Assembly (NCBI RefSeq): GCF_900764565.1
Contig: NZ_CAAFOM010000058.1
Coordinates: 1-27,233, forward strand
Source: an uncultured Catenibacterium sp.
GTDB taxonomy: Bacteria > Bacillota_I > Bacilli_A > Erysipelotrichales > Coprobacillaceae
Reading direction: 5' to 3'
DNA length: 27,233 nucleotides
Shown here: positions 14,326 to 23,192 of the stretch, in pieces
Numbering within the stretch: the stretch's first letter is position 1
Layout of the letters: every line of letters starts with the position of its first letter
The notes under the pieces: model-generated
What the model was told of the DNA's origin: nothing
Databases searched by the model: none
What the model saw: the letters and a program-made list of their open reading frames with translations, nothing else
Program-made: the position numbers and the translations under genes

Positions 14326-17300
14326 ATGACAGAATATAATATTTTAAACAAACCAGGCAGAAAGAAAATGATGTTATTTTTTGGCTTGGTTTTTTTAACA
14401 GCTCTTGCATTCTTCTATATTAATAGTGCAAGAATGGATGATTTTACATCATTGATTACTGATACAACTGTACAATATCAGAATAATGGTGTGATGAAGG
14501 ATTATACAGCTGATGTCCATCTTGAAGACAATACACCTCTTTCTTTCCTTATTAAAGCAACTGTTCCTCAAGGAACACTCGCTTCAATAGAAAATGTAGA
14601 AGGTGAAGAAGGAACAACTCAGGAAACAGTTGTAAAGAATCAAACATTAACTTATAACCTACCAGAACAATTAAAGGTAGAAGATACACAAACAAATAAG
14701 TTATATCTAGAAAATGATTTAGTACATTCTATTGGTACTTATGAGATTAGAAATAATTTATTGACTATGTATTTTGATGAAGAACATGTGAATACGAATG
14801 CAGAGAGTGAATTAAAGCTGGCATTGGTATTAGAAACAGATTCTTCTCATGTGATCTATGATGTTAATGGTTCTTCTCTTGTATCATTTAATACTAAGAA
14901 TATTGAATTAAATAAGTATATAGAACAGCCTACTGAAACAACAGTGACTAATCAGGTGGATGAACAGGTAGTAGAAGAGGTCAAGAATAATGCTCCTGCC
15001 GCTGCAGAAGTCAATTCTGCTGCTGTAACACCTGAAACACCAGTAACAGTATCAGATAACGATACGATTATTCAGCCAAAAGCTGAAAACAGTACTGATT
15101 TTGGTAAATATATTACATCAGCAGATGTCAGCAAGATCCAAAATGGGAACTGGGTTCCATCTGAAACATTTGAAGATGGTGATCAGGTTAAAGTACATAT
15201 TAACTATAATTTGCCTGCAGATATTGTCACAACCAGCAAAGATACAATTTCTTATCAGCTTCCTAATGGTGTAAAACCATTAGAGGAAGAAACTGGTTTA
15301 GTATATGCGTCTAATGGTAAAGCAGTTGGTACATATTTAATTACGACTGATGGAAAAATCACTATTGATTTTAATAGTGATTTTGCGACTGGGGAACCAT
15401 TCTCAGGATATATTGAATTCCAGGGAACTGTTTCATCAGATGGTGCTGATGATAACGGTTCAATTAAATTTGATGGTGATGGTGGAGAAATCACAGTCAG
15501 ACCAAGTGAAGAACAATATGATTTAAATATGTCTAAGCAAGCTTCATTAAATAATGATGGAACAGTCAGCTATACAGTAAAAGCAAGTACTAGGAATGGT
15601 ACTGAAGGTACTGTAAAGATTGAAGATAAGTTTGTGGATTGGGATTCTGCAAAAGCTCAATATGATGAAACAAGTTTTACTGTAAATAAGATTGATAACT
15701 ACGGTAATAAAACACCTGTTCCAGCAACACCTTCAATAAATGGTGAGTCATTTACTATTGATGATCTTCCAAAACTCGAAGCAGGTGAAAGCTATGAAAT
15801 CACTTATACAGCAAAAGCAACACCTGATAACAAAGATGGTTCTGGATCACTTACAAATAGTGTCAAAGGAACAAGTGGAAACACCTCAAAGGAAACATCT
15901 ACATCAATCACTATTTCTAATTCAATGATTTCTAAATATGGTGGATATGACCAGGATACAGGAAAGATGAACTGGAGTATTACAATTAATCCAGATAAGA
16001 AAGATATTGGTGGTTATGAATTCAATGATAAAATTGATAATAACTTAAATATTCCTACTCCTATTACTGTAAAGCGCAGTGATGGTTCTACATTTAATAT
16101 TGAATCACTTCCATATACATTCCCGAAAGGTTCTAGTGAAACCTATACAATTGAATATCAGACAGATGCTCCAAGTACTAATACTACCGTAACGAATAAA
16201 GGTACTATTAGTAAGGATGGTAAGACTTATGAAAGCAGTTATGGTGTTGGTGTAAAGCATAGAGACTGGAGCCTTACAAAATCTTCAACAGGTAATACTG
16301 TTTCAGAAGATGGTCAAACCATGACTAATAAATGGCAGGCTTATATGAAGCTTCCTGATTATGCGATTACTTCTGTTACTTATTCAGATGTGATTAAGAA
16401 TGGTACATCTACTGGAGATAAAGATTTTAATGGTGAACACTATGCAATTTTATCTGAATTAAAAAATGAAATTAATAGCAATATTGAACTTAAAGATGCG
16501 ACTGGAGCTCTTATTTCTAAGGATAACCTTGAAATCAGTATCAAGTTCTATTCAGATGAAGATAAGCAGGATGTAGTAACTGCAGATGATGCTCATGTTA
16601 AGGCGTTTGAAGTGACTGTAAAGAAGAAAGATGGTACAGCATTTATAGGACGATCTTTAAATATTTCTTCTTATCATACAATTGCAGAATTAAAAGATAT
16701 CAATGAAGGTGTTGATTATTATTTTGTGAATAAAGGTACTGTTCAAGATAAAGAATCTGAAAGTAAAGTCACTTACAATAAGCCTAAGAAGTTTGTGAAA
16801 CAAGGCTTTGGTAAGATTGATGGTGGTACAACTGATAAATATTCTTCTAGTAAAATAAGTGCTGATTATATAAGTCGTGATGGAAAACTATATTATAGAA
16901 TTATATTTACTCCAGATTCAAATGAAAAAATAAGTGTAACTGATACATTACCTAAAGGTACAAAACTAGTTAAAAAGGATGAGCGTGCAGATTATACTTC
17001 TAGCAGCTATCAATCAAATCCTGCAGTTCGTGGTTCACCTGAAGCAATTTACCATTTTGGTGATAATGCTGAATGGTATTGTGATGGAGATGCGAATTTT
17101 ACAGATATAAGAAAATATTTCAAATATTCATATGATGAAACTACTAATAAAATAACCTTTACATTTGAACCAGGTTATAACAAAACTGATGGTGATAATT
17201 ACTCAGAAAAGAGACAAACACCTAATGGACCAATTGCGATTTATTATGCAGTTGATATTACTTCTGATGAATTCTGGAAAGATCTAAAGAATGAGAATAA

Positions 17301-19008
17301 AGAATATACAAATACATTAGAGTATGATGGAAAAAGTCAGGAACAGCATACCGAGGTAGAACGCGAAACTCAGAATGTAACAAAAACAGCAAGACAGATT
17401 GACAATTCTACAAAGGTAGAATATTCAGTTGTTATTAATCCTGCAGCTAATAATTTGAATCCTCAGTCAGATAAGATAACACTTACTGATGAACTAAATT
17501 ATTATGACCCTCAAATTTCACCTTACTTAGTTCTATCTAGTTTAAAATTATATGAATATGATGCTAATAAAGATGATCATAAAGGTAAATTGATAGATGC
17601 AAGTCGATATCAAGTTCAAATAGATGATACGACACATATACTAACAGTAACACTTCCTGATGAGTTAGCATGTGTTCTTGGTTATGAGTATGATTTTGAT
17701 GTAGGAACCTCAGCTAGTCCAACTATAAAAAATAATGTTTCTTTAGAAGGAGAATTTAGTTCTTCAGTAGATACAAAGATTGATACACATGATTCTTCGG
17801 CAGGAGTTGTAAGAGGTAATATGACTATCTATAAGGTAGATAGTCAAGACTACTCTAAGAAACTTCCAAATGCGAAATTCAAGTTGTGGAAATTTAATGC
17901 AGAAACTAAAAAATGGGAAGCAGTAACAAATGATTCAACAGATGTATTTGAAACAAATGAAGATGGTGAGATTGTTTTCTCTGGATCTAGTGAGGATAAA
18001 TTCTTAGTAGCAAATACATTGTATAAACTAGAAGAAACAGAAGCACCTTCTGGTTATGACAGAGATGAGAATCCGCATTACTTTGTCATTTATCAAGCAG
18101 ATCAAAAAAAGACAAAACAAGATGCGAAAGATGCTTTAAGTAAACAGGGTATTCCTAATGTAAATCTTGATAATGATGTATCATACATTCCAAACAATAA
18201 AGAAGTATCTTTATATGTTCCAAATAACTCTAACAGCATTTCTGTAAAGAAGGTCTGGGTTGATCAGGAAAACAAAGGAACTACACCAGGTGCTTCTAAT
18301 GTAAAACTTCAGTTATATAGAGTTACAAAGATGAAGGAAACATGTAATGTAACAATTACAATTAAAAACTCATGGGGAAACGAGATTAAACAGATTACAG
18401 CCTCTAAGAATAGACCGTTAAATATTGAATTGTTTGATTGGGGAACTAGGCAGAATTTAGATGTATTGAAGAACAATTTACATGTAGAGAAAAATGGTAA
18501 TGTAATTGAGAATTTGAATGTATACAGCAAAGATAGCAATACCTATGTAGATATACAAACAGATAACATTGTTGAAGATTGTGAAATAGTGATAAGTGCT
18601 AGTAATAATATGTATGTTCCGGTAGCTAAAGTTGAGGTTTCATGTGATGAACCAGATGTTTCAATTACTAAGACTAAAGTGGGAGACGCTGTTACTTTAA
18701 GTGAAGCGAACAGTTGGTCATATAAATGGTCTGGCGATGATCTTAACGCAAATGTTACAGATGGAGAAGATTATTACTACACTGTAGAAGAAGTGGGTGT
18801 ACCTTCAGGATACCAGGTTTCTTATACAAACAATGATGGTATTCAAGAAGGAGATATTACAGTTACTAACAAGAAGTTAGATAACTATGATCTTCCAGAT
18901 ACTGGAGGATTCGGTACTTTTGGTTATTACGCAATTGGGGCCCTATTTATTACAGCGACTCTATTTGCTTATATAGCAAATATTAAAAAGAAGGGGGCTT
19001 ATAACTAG
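14326..19008 (+). CDS. Large LPXTG-anchored pilus tip adhesin
   Basis: Surface protein of 1560 aa. An N-terminal hydrophobic segment (MMLFFGLVFLTALAFFYI, residues 15-32) after GRKK serves for export; a cleavage site is not obvious. Residues 40-1150 form a long array of beta-rich stalk domains with patterns such as TVSYTVKASTRNGTEGTVKI and GKMNWSITINPDKKDIGGYE, like DUF11-type or isopeptide-stabilised Ig domains. A SpaA-like domain follows at about 1162-1275, ending LYKLEETEAPSGYDRDENP. A Cna-B domain (about 1303-1518) is split by an insertion of about 115 residues containing Cys. The sorting signal is LPDTG at 1523-1527, then a membrane helix and KKK tail. AAGGGGA precedes the ATG. Size and position suggest the tip protein; the ligand is unknown. 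Confidence 0.9.
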   Translation: MTEYNILNKPGRKKMMLFFGLVFLTALAFFYINSARMDDFTSLITDTTVQYQNNGVMKDYTADVHLEDNTPLSFLIKATVPQGTLASIENVEGEEGTTQETVVKNQTLTYNLPEQLKVEDTQTNKLYLENDLVHSIGTYEIRNNLLTMYFDEEHVNTNAESELKLALVLETDSSHVIYDVNGSSLVSFNTKNIELNKYIEQPTETTVTNQVDEQVVEEVKNNAPAAAEVNSAAVTPETPVTVSDNDTIIQPKAENSTDFGKYITSADVSKIQNGNWVPSETFEDGDQVKVHINYNLPADIVTTSKDTISYQLPNGVKPLEEETGLVYASNGKAVGTYLITTDGKITIDFNSDFATGEPFSGYIEFQGTVSSDGADDNGSIKFDGDGGEITVRPSEEQYDLNMSKQASLNNDGTVSYTVKASTRNGTEGTVKIEDKFVDWDSAKAQYDETSFTVNKIDNYGNKTPVPATPSINGESFTIDDLPKLEAGESYEITYTAKATPDNKDGSGSLTNSVKGTSGNTSKETSTSITISNSMISKYGGYDQDTGKMNWSITINPDKKDIGGYEFNDKIDNNLNIPTPITVKRSDGSTFNIESLPYTFPKGSSETYTIEYQTDAPSTNTTVTNKGTISKDGKTYESSYGVGVKHRDWSLTKSSTGNTVSEDGQTMTNKWQAYMKLPDYAITSVTYSDVIKNGTSTGDKDFNGEHYAILSELKNEINSNIELKDATGALISKDNLEISIKFYSDEDKQDVVTADDAHVKAFEVTVKKKDGTAFIGRSLNISSYHTIAELKDINEGVDYYFVNKGTVQDKESESKVTYNKPKKFVKQGFGKIDGGTTDKYSSSKISADYISRDGKLYYRIIFTPDSNEKISVTDTLPKGTKLVKKDERADYTSSSYQSNPAVRGSPEAIYHFGDNAEWYCDGDANFTDIRKYFKYSYDETTNKITFTFEPGYNKTDGDNYSEKRQTPNGPIAIYYAVDITSDEFWKDLKNENKEYTNTLEYDGKSQEQHTEVERETQNVTKTARQIDNSTKVEYSVVINPAANNLNPQSDKITLTDELNYYDPQISPYLVLSSLKLYEYDANKDDHKGKLIDASRYQVQIDDTTHILTVTLPDELACVLGYEYDFDVGTSASPTIKNNVSLEGEFSSSVDTKIDTHDSSAGVVRGNMTIYKVDSQDYSKKLPNAKFKLWKFNAETKKWEAVTNDSTDVFETNEDGEIVFSGSSEDKFLVANTLYKLEETEAPSGYDRDENPHYFVIYQADQKKTKQDAKDALSKQGIPNVNLDNDVSYIPNNKEVSLYVPNNSNSISVKKVWVDQENKGTTPGASNVKLQLYRVTKMKETCNVTITIKNSWGNEIKQITASKNRPLNIELFDWGTRQNLDVLKNNLHVEKNGNVIENLNVYSKDSNTYVDIQTDNIVEDCEIVISASNNMYVPVAKVEVSCDEPDVSITKTKVGDAVTLSEANSWSYKWSGDDLNANVTDGEDYYYTVEEVGVPSGYQVSYTNNDGIQEGDITVTNKKLDNYDLPDTGGFGTFGYYAIGALFITATLFAYIANIKKKGAYN

Positions 19009-19095
19009 TAATAACAAACATTAATATGTGTATTTCAACGAGGGAAAGAGTTTTATTAAAAAATGGATATCATATGGACAAGGAGGAAAAACGAT

Positions 19096-20589
19096 ATGAA
19101 ACTATTTAAAAAACTCGCAAGTTTCATACTTGCATTCGCAATGGTCATGGCAATTGCTATGCCATCAGTAGTAATGGCAGCTGATAATACAACTTATAAG
19201 CTTACTTTACAGAATACTGTTAAAGATCATACTTATGAAGTTTATCAGGTGTTCAGTGGTACACTTTCAACAAAAGAAGGTAAGAAAGTACTTTCTGATT
19301 TAAAATGGGGTAGTGGAGTAAAGGAAGGTGCTTATAAAGAAACAGCTAAAGCAAAGGCAGATACACTTACAGATGAACTTGCTGCAAGAGCTTTTGCTAA
19401 AGAATTAGTAGATGAAAAGAAGTTATCTGATCCTACTCAAACAGTTCAAAGTGCTGCAGATAAAACTGAGATTACTGGTCTTGCTGCAGGTTATTATTTA
19501 GTAAAAGACACTGACAACAGTTTAAAAGGTAAGAATGATTCTTATACAGCATATATTTTACAGGTTGTAGGTGATGCTACAACATCAGTAAAATCAGATG
19601 TTCCTTCATCAGAAAAGAAAGTTAAAGATATTAATGATTCTACTGAAACAAAAACAACTGAATGGCAGGATGCTGCTGACTGGGATATTGGTGATGAAGT
19701 ACCATTTAAGATTGAAGGTACACTTCCATCAAACTATGAAACATATACAAAATATACTTTAAAATTCCATGATAAGGAACAAGCAGGTTTAACATTTAAA
19801 CCTGATACTGTTAAGGTATTTATTGATAACAAAGAAATCACTGATGGATTTAGCGTAGTTGAAAAACCTGGTGATGGAGATACATTTGATGTTGTTTTTG
19901 AAAATTTGAAGACTACTTCAGCTAAAAACGGATCAAAAGTAAGAGTTGAATATAAATCTGTATTAAATGAAAATGCTAATTTAGGTAAACCAGGTAATAA
20001 GAATACAATGTATATGGAATTCTCTAATAACCCTAATAATGAACAGGGTGGAGAAACTGGTAAGACACCAGAAGATACAGTTATTGTATTCACATATAAA
20101 GTATCTGTTAATAAAGTAAATGAAAAGAACGAAAGTCTTGAAGGTGCTGAATTTACATTAGAAAAGAGAGTTAAGCCAAATTCTGACGAATGGAAAACAA
20201 TTACTAAAGTATCTGGCACTGCTGGTGATGTATTTGAATTCACAGGAATTGATGATGGTGAATATAGATTAACAGAAACAAGAGCACCTGATAACTATGA
20301 TAGGTTATCTAAGCCAATTTATTTTACTGTAACAGCTGGTCATGTTGATGGTGCTAATCCATATTTAGATACATTCTCTGGAAATATTACTGATGGTAAT
20401 GTTGGTAATATGGCTTTCAATGCAAATATAGAAAATGGTATTTTATCAACAACTATTCAGAATAAACCAGGTAGCTCATTACCTGAAACAGGTGGTATGG
20501 GTACTACAGTATTATATGCTGCAGGTACACTTATGATTCTTGCAGCTGCTGCATTCTTAGTAATGAAGAAAAAAGCAGAAAGTAAGTAA
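19096..20589 (+). CDS. Major (backbone) pilin, LPETG-anchored
   Basis: Isopeptide-forming fimbrial subunit of 497 aa. The signal peptide is MKLFKKLASFILAFAMVMAI and onward, cleaved near VVMA/AD (residue 28). The N-terminal domain (30-165) is pilin-like. The linker VPSSEKKVKD holds Lys174/Lys175, candidates for the lysine that the sortase joins to the next subunit. The middle domain (180-330) matches fimbrial isopeptide domains (DIGDEVPFKIEGTLPSNYE). A SpaA/Cna-B domain at about 335-455 carries the E-box YRLTETRAPDNYDRL, whose Glu is needed for isopeptide formation. The sorting motif is LPETG at 462-466, followed by a hydrophobic helix and KKK. AGGAGG supports ATG 19096. The strong ribosome site fits a high-copy shaft protein. 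Confidence 0.95.
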   Translation: MKLFKKLASFILAFAMVMAIAMPSVVMAADNTTYKLTLQNTVKDHTYEVYQVFSGTLSTKEGKKVLSDLKWGSGVKEGAYKETAKAKADTLTDELAARAFAKELVDEKKLSDPTQTVQSAADKTEITGLAAGYYLVKDTDNSLKGKNDSYTAYILQVVGDATTSVKSDVPSSEKKVKDINDSTETKTTEWQDAADWDIGDEVPFKIEGTLPSNYETYTKYTLKFHDKEQAGLTFKPDTVKVFIDNKEITDGFSVVEKPGDGDTFDVVFENLKTTSAKNGSKVRVEYKSVLNENANLGKPGNKNTMYMEFSNNPNNEQGGETGKTPEDTVIVFTYKVSVNKVNEKNESLEGAEFTLEKRVKPNSDEWKTITKVSGTAGDVFEFTGIDDGEYRLTETRAPDNYDRLSKPIYFTVTAGHVDGANPYLDTFSGNITDGNVGNMAFNANIENGILSTTIQNKPGSSLPETGGMGTTVLYAAGTLMILAAAAFLVMKKKAESK

Positions 20590-20615
20590 TATAAAACAAT
20601 AAGGAGTGTCCTATA

Positions 20616-21425
20616 ATGACAAAGAAGTTAACCAATGCATTTATAGCTTTAGTATTCATTATGGGGCTTTCCTTACTTATTTATCCTAGTTTCAGTAACT
20701 ATTGGAATCAAAGACATCAAACAAGAGCTATTGCTGGATATGAAGAAAAGGTAGAAAACCTGACTGAGAAACAATATCAAAAGCTCTGGAATGATGCCAC
20801 TCTATACAATACAAACCTGAAACAAACACTCTCTACTTTGAATGATCAAGAGAAGAAACTCTATGAGTCTACTCTCGATGTTACTGGTACAGGTATGATG
20901 GGTTACGTAGAAATCCCTAAGATCAATGTCTCTCTTCCTATATATCATGGAACAGATGCTGAAATCTTACAGATTGCGATAGGACATATCCCAGGTACTT
21001 CATTACCAGTAGGTGGAGAGAGTACACATTGTGTCATATCTGGACATAGAGGATTACCAAGTGCACAGCTATTTACCGATATCGATCAGTTAAAGAAGGG
21101 TGATACTTTCATGTTTCAGGTATTAGATCAAACTCTTTATTATGAAGTTGATCAAATTAAAACAGTCCTTCCTACAGAAACAGATGATCTCAAGATTGTA
21201 GAAGGACAGGACTATTGTACTCTTATGACTTGCACGCCCTATGGTGTGAATACTCATAGACTGCTTGTAAGAGGACATCGTATCAATAAGACAAATCTAA
21301 GAGTAAGAAGAGATTTAGTCAAAGCAGATCCAGTACTCATTGATGTATTCTGGGTAGTACTTGCGATTATTATTGCGTTTATCTGGTATTTAACATCAAT
21401 CAAGAAAAAATATAAAGAAAGGTGA
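20616..21425 (+). CDS. Class C (pilin-polymerising) sortase
   Basis: Membrane transpeptidase of 269 aa that links pilin subunits through their LPXTG-type signals. Helices lie near residues 8-26 and at the C-terminus (243-262); the C-terminal one is typical of class C. The catalytic triad is complete: His144 (SGHRGLP), Cys206 (MTCTPYGVNTHR) and Arg215. The lid region (residues 60-90) has the YNTNL segment but not the usual DP(W/F) anchor that blocks the active site in other class C sortases. AAGGAG precedes the ATG. It lies between the major pilin and the small pilin. It is the only catalytically intact sortase in the window, so the housekeeping class A enzyme must be elsewhere. Confidence 0.95.
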   Translation: MTKKLTNAFIALVFIMGLSLLIYPSFSNYWNQRHQTRAIAGYEEKVENLTEKQYQKLWNDATLYNTNLKQTLSTLNDQEKKLYESTLDVTGTGMMGYVEIPKINVSLPIYHGTDAEILQIAIGHIPGTSLPVGGESTHCVISGHRGLPSAQLFTDIDQLKKGDTFMFQVLDQTLYYEVDQIKTVLPTETDDLKIVEGQDYCTLMTCTPYGVNTHRLLVRGHRINKTNLRVRRDLVKADPVLIDVFWVVLAIIIAFIWYLTSIKKKYKER

Positions 21426-21438
21426 TGACAGCAATTAT

Positions 21439-22329
21439 ATGGGGAAAAGATTAAAGAAATTCATATTATGTTTTACAGTTCTACTGTCAGTCGCTGTGTT
21501 TAATTCATTCCAGGTAGCTGCTGTCAATGTCAATAAGAAATGCTCTTTGACACTTAATGAATGTTTATCAGGGTTAAATGTTCATTTATATCGTGTCGCA
21601 AGTGTTTTGAATGATGGTAGTTATCATTACACCAATGCTTTTAAGGAAGCAGAAACAAATACAAATATTCAATTGGATCAGCTTAAGACTAGTGTTGACC
21701 TTAAGAATGCTGCTATCACATTAAAGGGATATGCTGCTAGTCAAGAAGCTCTCACTAAACAGGCAGTATCTTCTACAGTTACTTATACAGGTCTTAAAAC
21801 AGGACTCTATCTTATTACAACAGATAACTTAGAATTAAATGGGACAACCTATACCTATTTACCTTACTTGATTTCTTTACCAAAGGGGACAAGTTATGAT
21901 GTATCCATTGACTTCACAAAATATTCTAAGAATCCCTCTCATGAATATAAAATAGTGAAACATTGGGTAGATAATGGGTCTAAACATCCGGACAAAATCT
22001 ATGTAGAACTCTATAACGGTTCTACTTATATCAAGACAATCACACTAGATGCTAAAAATAATTATGCTTATTCATGGAAAAGTGATCAAGTTATGAATTA
22101 CAGCATCAAAGAAAAGAGTGTCAAAGGCTATAAAGGTATTGTTTCTTCCGTATGCAATGATTCTAAGACTGAATATATTATCACTAATACAAGTACAGAT
22201 ACACCTAAAAAGGGAACTCATGTTAAAACAGGGGATACAACAAGAATCAATCATTGGGTGACATTATTAACTGTATCAGGATTATTCCTGATTGTATTAG
22301 GAAGAGTATTTAGACATGAAAAAGATTAG
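21439..22329 (+). CDS. Small Cna-B pilin with TGD-type sorting signal (probable basal pilin)
   Basis: Secreted protein of 296 aa. The signal peptide covers residues 1-28 (KFILCFTVLLSVAVF core). The N-terminal domain (30-170) is beta-rich with two Cys in NKKCSLTLNEC. A Cna-B domain follows (173-250, YKIVKHWVDNGSKHPDKIYV and on to IITNTS). The C-terminus reads HVKTGD, then hydrophobic VTLLTVSGLFLIVLG and RVFRHEKD: the layout of a sorting signal, but with VKTGD (262-266) in place of LPXTG. The start at 21439 has no strong ribosome site of its own and is likely coupled to the sortase, whose stop is 13 bases upstream. Position and size suggest the pilus base subunit. Confidence 0.8.
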   Translation: MGKRLKKFILCFTVLLSVAVFNSFQVAAVNVNKKCSLTLNECLSGLNVHLYRVASVLNDGSYHYTNAFKEAETNTNIQLDQLKTSVDLKNAAITLKGYAASQEALTKQAVSSTVTYTGLKTGLYLITTDNLELNGTTYTYLPYLISLPKGTSYDVSIDFTKYSKNPSHEYKIVKHWVDNGSKHPDKIYVELYNGSTYIKTITLDAKNNYAYSWKSDQVMNYSIKEKSVKGYKGIVSSVCNDSKTEYIITNTSTDTPKKGTHVKTGDTTRINHWVTLLTVSGLFLIVLGRVFRHEKD

Positions 22330-22795
22330 TCATTTATTTATGACACTAGGGTGCTTATGTATCCTAGTGTCTTGTTGTTTGTTTGGTTATGAGAAGTATC
22401 GCCAAAATAAGGAAATAAAGGATATACAGAGACTTTATAACCAAACCGTTGCATTAATCCCCGATACCTATATTCCTTCTGATAGTGGCTATTTAGATGT
22501 AGAAGGACACGATATACAAGCTGTTCTTAAAGTAAATGATATTAAGTGGGTCATAGGTAAAGAAGATGATCTACCACACTATAAGAATAAGAATATAGTC
22601 ATACCAGATTTATATTTAAAACAGATGCAGTCACTTAAGACTCAAGACATTCTTACTATTCAATCTATTTCAGGCTATAAGACCCAATATGAACTAGAAG
22701 TCATTGGTGAAGTAGATACACTCTCAAGTGATACTTTAAATATGTATTGTAAGAGTGGATCACACTATTATTGTATTAACTTAATTATGCGTTAA
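22316..22795 (+). CDS. Sortase-like membrane protein lacking catalytic residues (putative)
   Basis: Protein of 159 aa with an N-terminal membrane helix (residues 7-25) and an outside domain. By eye it follows the sortase order: GYLDVEGHDIQAVLKV like the first strands, KNIVIPD where NVVIAGH is expected, LKTQDILTIQ like LKKGDTFMFQ, YKTQYELEVIGEVDTL, then NMYCKSGSHYYCINLIMR like TLMTCTPYG...RLLVR. The His position reads Pro97-Asp98. A Cys (145 or 153) is retained, but the Arg is missing and the domain is about 60 residues shorter. It overlaps the small pilin gene by 14 bases and is last in the operon, with GGAAGAG as ribosome site. The homology is an inference and the role is unknown. Confidence 0.7.
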   Translation: MKKISHLFMTLGCLCILVSCCLFGYEKYRQNKEIKDIQRLYNQTVALIPDTYIPSDSGYLDVEGHDIQAVLKVNDIKWVIGKEDDLPHYKNKNIVIPDLYLKQMQSLKTQDILTIQSISGYKTQYELEVIGEVDTLSSDTLNMYCKSGSHYYCINLIMR

Positions 22796-22850
22796 TATTT
22801 AGTTAAAATAGAAAATTATAAGAAAAGTATAAGAAAAATAGAAAAAGTGG

Positions 22851-22879
22851 TTGACATAGTAGTGATTATTCAGTATGAT
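22851..22879 (+). promoter_or_regulatory. Sigma-A promoter of the aroF T-box operon
   Basis: TTGACA (22851-22856), 17-bp spacer, TATGAT (22874-22879). The start point is expected near 22886. Confidence 0.85.
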
Positions 22880-22884
22880 GAGTT

Positions 22885-23160
22885 CACAAATTAAGAACTA
22901 CTAAGTATAAATACAGTGAAAAGAAATAGTAGATATCTCAAAGAAGCATAGAGAGTCCTTGGATGGTGTAAAAGGATATTTGAGGGATATTGAATTCGTC
23001 TTGGAGTAGAGCGTTGAATGAAGTAGGCGTATCCGGTCACAACCGTTACATTGTCAGAGTATGATAGTACTCGTTGAGATATATCTAGTGATAGATATAT
23101 AAAATAAGGTGGTAACACGAAGATACACTCTCGTCCTTATAGGATGAGAGTCTTTTATTT
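22885..23160 (+). ncRNA. T-box leader, Phe specifier (UUC)
   Basis: tRNA-sensing leader. Stem I shows the loop-E strand AGTA (22928-22931), the AG bulge AGAGAG (22950-22955), and the apical loop GGATGGTGT held by TCCTT/AAGGA. The returning strand reads GAA-TTC-GTCTTGGAG, with TTC (22995-22997) in the specifier place, hence tRNA-Phe. The T-box is AAGGTGGTAACACGA (23106-23120). The antiterminator pairs ATAAGG and ACGA with the single strand TCGTCCTTAT (23131-23140), leaving the 7-base bulge TGGTAAC; TGGT complements ACCA of the tRNA end. This leader fills the 397-base gap between the pilus operon and aroF. Confidence 0.93.
23127..23160 (+). terminator. T-box terminator
   Basis: 11-bp stem ACTCTCGTCCT/AGGATGAGAGT (one G-T pair) with a 3-base loop, followed by CTTTTATTT. 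Its 5' arm shares bases 23131-23140 with the antiterminator. Confidence 0.9.
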
Positions 23161-23192
23161 ATACAGGTAGATGATAAGAGGAGAAAAAGATT

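Noticed and set aside
19734..20243. 169-codon minus-strand frame opposite the major pilin
   Set aside because: It is an antisense shadow of a well-supported pilin with clear domains; low-complexity Ser/Phe-rich translation and no promoter or ribosome site.
21425..21454. 9-codon frame starting in the sortase stop (TGATG)
   Set aside because: Too short and overlaps the next gene's start; more likely reflects coupling than a peptide.
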